Source: XYD2-FULL-39-9 sp964561035
Lineage (GTDB): Bacteria > Patescibacteriota > Patescibacteriia > Magasanikbacterales > GWA2-37-8
Length of the DNA stretch: 19,169 nucleotides
Direction of reading: 5' to 3'
NCBI GenBank assembly: GCA_964561035.1
Contig: CAZLNR010000015.1
Coordinates: 1 to 19,169 of the forward strand
The translations under genes and the position numbers were made by a program. Shown piece after piece: positions 15,693 through 19,169 of this stretch (positions are counted from its first letter, which is position 1; every line of letters starts with the position of its first letter). The notes under the pieces are model-generated. The model was not told the origin of the DNA, did not search any database, and was given only the letters and a program-made list of their open reading frames with translations.

Positions 15693-16259
15693 ATGGCATC
15701 AACAACAGATATTCGCAAGGGCGTGGTAATCCGCCAGCCAAATGATTTGTATGTAGTGGTGGAATTTCAGCATGTTAACCCGGGTAAGGGAGCAGCTTTT
15801 GTGCGTACCCGCATGAAAAGTTTAGCTAGTGGAAAGGTTGTGGAAGTAACCTACAAAACCAGTGAAAGTGTAGATATTGTACAGGTTGATTTTAGAACCA
15901 TGCAGTTTTTATACAAAAGCGGAGACAATTTTGCTTTCATGAACATGGAGAGTTATGAACAAATTGAGATGAACGGCGATTTGGTTGGTGATGATGCCAA
16001 GTATCTAAAAGAAGGGCTTGATGTGGTGGTTGGTTTGTACGAAGGTCGCCCTGTAAGTATTCAATTGCCAAAGAAAATTAAATATAAAGTAGCAGAAGCG
16101 CCTCCAGCTGTGCGTGGTGATAGTGCTACTGGCAATGTAACCAAAGAAATTACCCTGGATAACGGGTTGAAAGTACAGGCGCCGATATTTATTAAAGAAG
16201 GAGAAGAAATTCTGGTAAATACTGAAACTGGAGATTACTCTGCTCGCGCCAATAGTTAA
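15693..16259 (+). CDS. efp: Translation elongation factor P
   Basis: 188 residues, normal length, with three beta-barrel domains (about 1-63, 66-128 and 130-185). The loop 'VNPGKGAAF' places Lys32 in the PGKG motif, equivalent to the beta-lysylated Lys34 of E. coli EF-P. Conserved 'QFLYKSGDNFAFMNMESYEQIEM' and the C-terminal 'GEEILVNTETGDYSARA' are present. EF-P enters the ribosomal E site and helps peptide-bond formation at consecutive prolines. Adjacent epmA predicts modification of Lys32. No Shine-Dalgarno motif is found before the ATG. Confidence 0.97.
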   Translation: MASTTDIRKGVVIRQPNDLYVVVEFQHVNPGKGAAFVRTRMKSLASGKVVEVTYKTSESVDIVQVDFRTMQFLYKSGDNFAFMNMESYEQIEMNGDLVGDDAKYLKEGLDVVVGLYEGRPVSIQLPKKIKYKVAEAPPAVRGDSATGNVTKEITLDNGLKVQAPIFIKEGEEILVNTETGDYSARANS

Positions 16260-16272
16260 TAATGAAGCAATT

Positions 16273-16310
16273 AAAAAATCCCGATAAAGCTCGGGATTTT
16301 TTGTTTTTTT
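16273..16310. terminator. Rho-independent terminator after efp, also usable by the convergent lipoprotein gene
   Basis: A 12-bp stem, AAAAAATCCCGA paired with TCGGGATTTTTT, around a six-base loop, followed by TTG and seven T on the plus strand. The A-run on the left arm gives a U-tract on the minus strand too. It separates efp from the convergent lipoprotein gene. Confidence 0.9.
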
Positions 16311-16734
16311 ACAGGCTGCCTTGGTTGAGAATAGTAAATTCTTGTTCAATCAGTTTTTGGTCTTTAAATACCGGACCATCTGAACCGGGGAATTCAAAGA
16401 TATTTTCTTTGTTTCGGTCATAATGTAGCACGGCTACCAGCGATGGAGTTACTTTTTTTCGATCAACGGTTATTTTAATTTTTGAACTGGAGCCGGCGGG
16501 CAAGAACTGATATCCGATTACCGGTCCTTTTTGTCCGTTTTCTTTGCTGTATATAACTACCCAGCCATTTTCGGTGATACTGGCTTTTTTAATGACGATT
16601 TGGTTTTTTTCACCTAGATCTTGGCTTTCTACAGCCACGGCAGGTTCGGTGGTTTTTGAGCCGAGATAGGTGCTGCAGCCAGCTCCTCCGAGCAGTAAAG
16701 CGCCAATAACCGGTATGAGAATATAGAAACGCAT
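16309..16734 (-). CDS. Lipoprotein with DUF7282-like domain
   Basis: 141 residues. A signal peptide 'MRFYILIPVIGALLLGGAGC' ends in a lipobox with Cys20, so the mature protein should be lipid-anchored on the outer face of the membrane. After a short linker, residues 47-138 form a beta-rich domain. It contains 'GWVVIYSKENGQKGPVIGY', 'SLVAVLHYDRNKENIFEFPGSDGPV' and a final 'EQEFTIL' strand. This pattern resembles the DUF7282 domain known from archaeal and some bacterial exported proteins, often next to cupredoxin-like domains. Its biochemical role is unknown. It stands alone, convergent with efp and divergent from the RNA/tRNA-Gly unit. No metal-ligand set is obvious. Confidence 0.88.
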   Translation of the reverse strand: MRFYILIPVIGALLLGGAGCSTYLGSKTTEPAVAVESQDLGEKNQIVIKKASITENGWVVIYSKENGQKGPVIGYQFLPAGSSSKIKITVDRKKVTPSLVAVLHYDRNKENIFEFPGSDGPVFKDQKLIEQEFTILNQGSL

Positions 16735-16749
16735 ATATGTCTGTTAAAA

Positions 16750-16755
16750 ATTATA
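16750..16755 (-). promoter_or_regulatory. Possible -10 element for the lipoprotein gene
   Basis: On the minus strand TATAAT lies 15 nt before the ATG, giving a very short leader. No good -35 is seen; the spaced region overlaps the -35 of the divergent RNA promoter. The DNA is AT-rich, so this is weak. Confidence 0.3.
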
Positions 16756-16773
16756 TATACACTATACAAGGTG

Positions 16774-16801
16774 TTGACTTTTTTGTAAATTTCGGTACAA
16801 T
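16774..16801 (+). promoter_or_regulatory. Sigma70-type promoter for candidate leader RNA / tRNA-Gly
   Basis: TTGACT (16774-16779) and TACAAT (16796-16801) are separated by 16 bp, each matching the consensus at five of six bases. The expected start is about 16808. It is the only convincing promoter upstream of tRNA-Gly. Confidence 0.7.
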
Positions 16802-16807
16802 ATACCC

Positions 16808-16928
16808 CAGCTTATCATGCAGTGAAAAGTTTTTGAGGGTTTAAACTGTACGTTCACTGCAGGTGTCATATGCTAAGGCATATAACACTGCTCGTCGGTA
16901 ATAAAAAACAAAGTGAACTTTGTTTTTT
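16808..16928 (+). ncRNA. Candidate structured RNA of about 120 nt upstream of tRNA-Gly
   Basis: No ORF of note lies here, but the stretch has a promoter, three hairpins and a final hairpin with U-tract. Hairpin 1 pairs GCAGTGAA (16819-16826) with TTCACTGC (16853-16860) and encloses AGTTT/AAACT. Hairpin 2 pairs ATATGC with GCATAT around TAAG (16868-16883) and extends through GTGT/ACAC. Hairpin 3 is AAAAAACAAAG/CTTTGTTTTTT (16903-16928). GCAGTG can pair with either of two CACTGC copies (16855-16860 or 16886-16891), so alternative folds are possible. Bases 16859-16871 are identical to the first 13 nt of the downstream tRNA-Gly. It may be a small RNA, a regulated leader of the tRNA, or a decayed tRNA duplicate. 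It matches no RNA family I know. Confidence 0.45.
16903..16928 (+). terminator. AT-rich terminator-like hairpin before tRNA-Gly
   Basis: An 11-bp stem with loop TGAA ending in six T. Only two pairs are G:C, so termination may be partial. The tRNA starts 12 nt later with no room for its own promoter, so read-through or RNA processing seems required. Confidence 0.55.
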
Positions 16929-16940
16929 GCCACTCTCCTC

Positions 16941-17012
16941 GCAGGTGTCATATAACGGCTATTATCCCAGTTTTCCAAACTGGTGACACGGGTTCGACTC
17001 CCGTCACCTGCT
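16941..17012 (+). tRNA. tRNA-Gly (anticodon TCC)
   Basis: A complete 72-nt cloverleaf. Acceptor GCAGGTG pairs with CACCTGC, anticodon stem CCAGT/ACTGG encloses loop TTTCCAA (anticodon TCC), and the T-arm is ACGGG-TTCGACT-CCCGT. The D-stem is short: three A:T/T:A pairs plus a T-T mismatch. Base 9 is C. The discriminator is T and CCA is not encoded. It is a standard glycine tRNA for GGA/GGG, not the UCA tRNA used where UGA means glycine. Confidence 0.95.
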
Positions 17013-17017
17013 CACGT

Positions 17018-17049
17018 AATTCAGCATTAAAATGCTGAATTTTATTTTT
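17018..17049 (+). terminator. Rho-independent terminator after tRNA-Gly
   Basis: A 10-bp perfect stem, AATTCAGCAT with ATGCTGAATT, around TAAA, followed by TTATTTTT. It ends the tRNA transcript before the ATPase promoter. Confidence 0.8.
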
Positions 17050-17073
17050 CAAAAAAGACTGGAAAAATATCGT

Positions 17074-17110
17074 AAAAAATGGTATAATTACATAAATTAA
17101 ACCATTTTTT
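17074..17110. promoter_or_regulatory. Inverted repeat around the ATPase promoter, candidate operator
   Basis: Arms AAAAAATGGT (17074-17083) and ACCATTTTTT (17101-17110) are perfect 10-bp inverted repeats separated by 17 bp. The left arm overlaps the extended -10 and the right arm ends 3 nt before the ATG. Its centre-to-centre distance (27 bp) is more than two helical turns. It could bind a dimeric regulator; an mRNA hairpin is less likely because the left arm is upstream of the predicted start. Confidence 0.4.
17080..17088 (+). promoter_or_regulatory. Extended -10 promoter of the P-type ATPase gene
   Basis: TGGTATAAT is a consensus extended -10 (TGnTATAAT), 25 nt before the ATG. No clear -35 is present. 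The same nine bases occur at the pilB promoter on the other strand. The expected start is about 17095, giving a leader of about 19 nt without a Shine-Dalgarno motif. Confidence 0.65.
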
Positions 17111-17113
17111 AGT

Positions 17114-19169
17114 ATGTCTGAGCAAAAGCCGTCAGTTGAGAGCCGAATCTGGCATACCATGTCCGTGTCAGAGGTAGCCATTGAACTTAAAACCAACATT
17201 GATATGGGTTTTACGGCAGCCGATGTTTTGGCTCGTCAAAAAGAATATGGCCCAAATCAATTATTGGGTAGTCCGCGCCAGAAATGGTATTTTTTGTTTT
17301 TAAATCAATTTAAAAACAGCTTTATTATTTTGCTGTTGGCCGCAGCGGTAGTTTCCGGGTTTTTGAGTCATGCCGTTGAGGCGGTAGCTATTGGTATTAT
17401 TGTTTTTTTTACAGCCATATTTGGCTTTATACAAGAATGGCGTACGGAACGGGCTTTAGAGGCACTGCAAAAAATGGCCACTCCTTCAGCTTTGGTTTTG
17501 CGTGAAGGGGTTGAAAAAGAGATTCCCGCTCAAGAGCTTGTACCAGGAGATATTATTATTTTATCTACAGGAGATCGGGTGCCAGCTGATGCACGCCTCA
17601 TTGAATCAATGAATTTAAAGATTGAAGAGTCGCCTCTCACTGGCGAATCAGTCCCTGTAGAAAAGAAAAGCAGTGTTATTTGTAAAGAAAACGCGGTAGT
17701 AGGCGATAGGAAAAATATGATTTTTGCTGGGACAGCTGTAACATACGGCCGAGGCCGTGCGGTTGTGGTTGCAATTGGAATGTATACCGAGTTTGGCCAC
17801 ATCGCTGGATTATTGCAAGGAATTAAAAAAGAAGAAACCCCGTTACAAAAAAACCTAACTACTTTTGCTAAGATACTTACTCGAGCGGCGTTGGTTATTG
17901 TGCTAGGGGTGGTTATTCTTGGATTGTTTCGAGGTCAGCCATTCTTAGAAGCGGTTATATTTGGTATTGCTTTAGCGGTAGCAGTGGTTCCAGAGGCGTT
18001 ACCGGCAGTAGTAACAATTTCTTTGGCTATTGGTGTGCAGCGCATGGCTAAAAGGCATGCTCTAATTAGGTATTTGCCGGCTGTGGAAATGCTGGGCTGC
18101 GCAACAATTATTTGCTCTGACAAGACGGGTACGCTTACAAAAGATGAAATGACAGTTAAAAAAATATTTTTAAATAGTGGAAAAATTATTGAAGTAACTG
18201 GTAGTGGTTATGATCCAAAGGGTGCGTTTCTGTTAAATGGTAATAATTATCAAGTCGATGATACTCTTATTTCTTTATTGCAAGCTGCGACCTTGTCTTC
18301 TGATGCTCGGCTCATGAAATCGGCTGAAACTTGGGACTTGGTTGGTGATCCAACTGAAGCAGCGCTTGTGGTGGCGGCTGCAAAAGCAGGTCTTAATAAA
18401 GATTTGTTGGATGAACAATTGCCTCGTATTGCCGAAGTGCCGTTTAGTTCTGAAACCAAAAGAATGACCACTTTGCATCAAACCGCCAATGGTATGGTGG
18501 CATATGGCAAGGGTGCCGCTGAAGTCATGCTTGATTCTTGCGTGTACTATCAGGCAGAATCTGGTAAGGTTTTGAAAATGACTGATGATTTTAAAAACTC
18601 TGCTTTGCAAGCCACGCACATGTTTGCCAAAGAGGCGTTGCGGGTGATTGGAGTTGCGTATGTACCAACTACCGATGTGACAGCAGCTCAACATCAGATG
18701 ATATTTTTAGGCATGTTGGCAATGATTGATCCGCCGCGCGTGGAAGCAAAAGAATCTATTGCCAATTGTTTTAAAGCCGGGATTAAAGTGATGATGATAA
18801 CCGGTGACCATCCTGTAACTGCTGAAGCGATTGCTCGTGATCTTTCATTATTGTTGCCAGGGGGTAAAGTTTTAACTGGGAATGATATAGCTGCAATGAC
18901 AAGCGATGAGCTTAGTGCGGTGATAGAAAGTGTGAATGTTTGTGCTCGTGTGTCACCGGAGCATAAAATGCGAATTATTGAAGCTCTGCAAAAAAATGGG
19001 CATGTGGTGGCAATGACAGGTGATGGTATAAATGATGCGCCTGCGCTAAAAAAAGCCGATATTGGCATAGCTATGGGTATTACCGGAACTGATGTAACTA
19101 AAGAAGCTGCGACCATGACCCTTACAGATGACAATTTTTCTTCTATAGTTGCAGCGGTAGAAGAGGGGC
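17114..19169 (+). CDS. P-type cation-transporting ATPase (Ca2+-type, P2 family), 3' end outside window
   Basis: 685 codons are visible; family members are about 850-900 residues, so the last membrane helices (M5-M10) lie beyond the edge. Parts in order: N-terminal cation-ATPase domain (about 10-75), M1-M2 (near 75-115), actuator domain with TGES at 176-179, M3 (about 260-280), and M4 with PEALP at 293-297. Then come the phosphorylated Asp336 in DKTGT, nucleotide-binding domain with KGAAE at 466-470 (usually KGAPE), 'MMITGDHPVTA', and hinge GDGIND at 636-641. It would pump cations across the membrane at the cost of ATP. PEALP in M4 supports a Ca2+-type P2A pump, but the M5/M6 ligands that set specificity are not visible; Na+ or other P2 pumps remain possible. 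The ATG at 17114 gives a normal start. Confidence 0.93.
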   Translation, partial: MSEQKPSVESRIWHTMSVSEVAIELKTNIDMGFTAADVLARQKEYGPNQLLGSPRQKWYFLFLNQFKNSFIILLLAAAVVSGFLSHAVEAVAIGIIVFFTAIFGFIQEWRTERALEALQKMATPSALVLREGVEKEIPAQELVPGDIIILSTGDRVPADARLIESMNLKIEESPLTGESVPVEKKSSVICKENAVVGDRKNMIFAGTAVTYGRGRAVVVAIGMYTEFGHIAGLLQGIKKEETPLQKNLTTFAKILTRAALVIVLGVVILGLFRGQPFLEAVIFGIALAVAVVPEALPAVVTISLAIGVQRMAKRHALIRYLPAVEMLGCATIICSDKTGTLTKDEMTVKKIFLNSGKIIEVTGSGYDPKGAFLLNGNNYQVDDTLISLLQAATLSSDARLMKSAETWDLVGDPTEAALVVAAAKAGLNKDLLDEQLPRIAEVPFSSETKRMTTLHQTANGMVAYGKGAAEVMLDSCVYYQAESGKVLKMTDDFKNSALQATHMFAKEALRVIGVAYVPTTDVTAAQHQMIFLGMLAMIDPPRVEAKESIANCFKAGIKVMMITGDHPVTAEAIARDLSLLLPGGKVLTGNDIAAMTSDELSAVIESVNVCARVSPEHKMRIIEALQKNGHVVAMTGDGINDAPALKKADIGIAMGITGTDVTKEAATMTLTDDNFSSIVAAVEEG

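Noticed and set aside
16819..16861. Additional minimal tRNA (GCAGTGAA...TTCACTGCA)
   Set aside because: Only 43 nt, with a single inner hairpin and no T-arm or anticodon arm.
16808..16928. T-box or Mn2+ (yybP-ykoY) riboswitch for the downstream genes
   Set aside because: I find no T-box bulge or specifier loop and none of the conserved yybP-ykoY bases; a tRNA and a terminator separate it from the ATPase gene.
16941..17012. Reassigned UGA-reading glycine tRNA
   Set aside because: The anticodon is TCC, not TCA, and no in-frame TGA occurs in the conserved genes.
1..19169. Mobile element, prophage or defence system
   Set aside because: No transposase, integrase, terminal repeats, restriction, toxin-antitoxin or CRISPR-associated genes are visible on either strand.

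Overview
The window looks like part of a Candidate Phyla Radiation (Patescibacteria) genome, most likely Parcubacteria-like. This is inferred from gene content and style: modest GC, very short intergenic gaps, a large secreted protein with the duplicated 'GRVPVKV...GD' module, a second surface protein built from fibronectin-like and Cys/Asp repeat units, a compact pilB-C-M-N-O cluster, tRNA genes without encoded CCA, and starts without Shine-Dalgarno sequences. No rRNA is present to fix the lineage. Two runs of exactly 100 N (3281-3380 and 7377-7476) are scaffold gaps.

Layout. 1-5358 (+): the 3' part of a large secreted repeat protein, then a surface/membrane protein cut in two by a gap lying in an exact tandem repeat. 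5374-6578 (+): a strong sigma70-type promoter, tRNA-Ala(GGC) and the GTPase gene ychF, ending in a bidirectional terminator. 13049 back to 6630 (-): a tight type IV pilus assembly cluster, pilB-pilC-pilM-pilN-pilO, a small membrane protein, and a TRM11/UPF0020-type RNA methyltransferase containing the second gap. 13050-13300: a divergent control region with promoters for pilB and rpsF and a doubtful small ORF. 13301-14564 (+): the classical rpsF-ssb-rpsR operon and its terminator. 14619-16259 (+): epmA (a lysyl-tRNA synthetase paralogue) next to efp, with a bidirectional terminator. 16734-16309 (-): a lipoprotein with a DUF7282-like domain. 16735-17113: divergent promoters, a candidate structured RNA of about 120 nt ending in a hairpin and U-tract, tRNA-Gly(TCC), a terminator and an extended -10 promoter inside an inverted repeat. 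17114 to the window end (+): a P-type cation ATPase, cut at its 3' end.

How the genes fit together. The pilus cluster encodes the extension ATPase (PilB), the platform protein (PilC) and the inner-membrane alignment complex (PilM, PilN, PilO); no pilin, PilT or PilD lies in the window. The epmA-efp pair predicts an EF-P carrying beta-lysine on Lys32, which would relieve ribosome stalling at proline runs such as the PPP linkers in the surface protein. rpsF-ssb-rpsR, ychF and the tRNAs are housekeeping genes. The least explained stretch is the leader RNA upstream of tRNA-Gly, which repeats the first 13 nt of that tRNA and has two mutually exclusive pairings. The architecture of the split surface protein is the other open question. 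I did not find a defence system, CRISPR array, prophage or insertion sequence.
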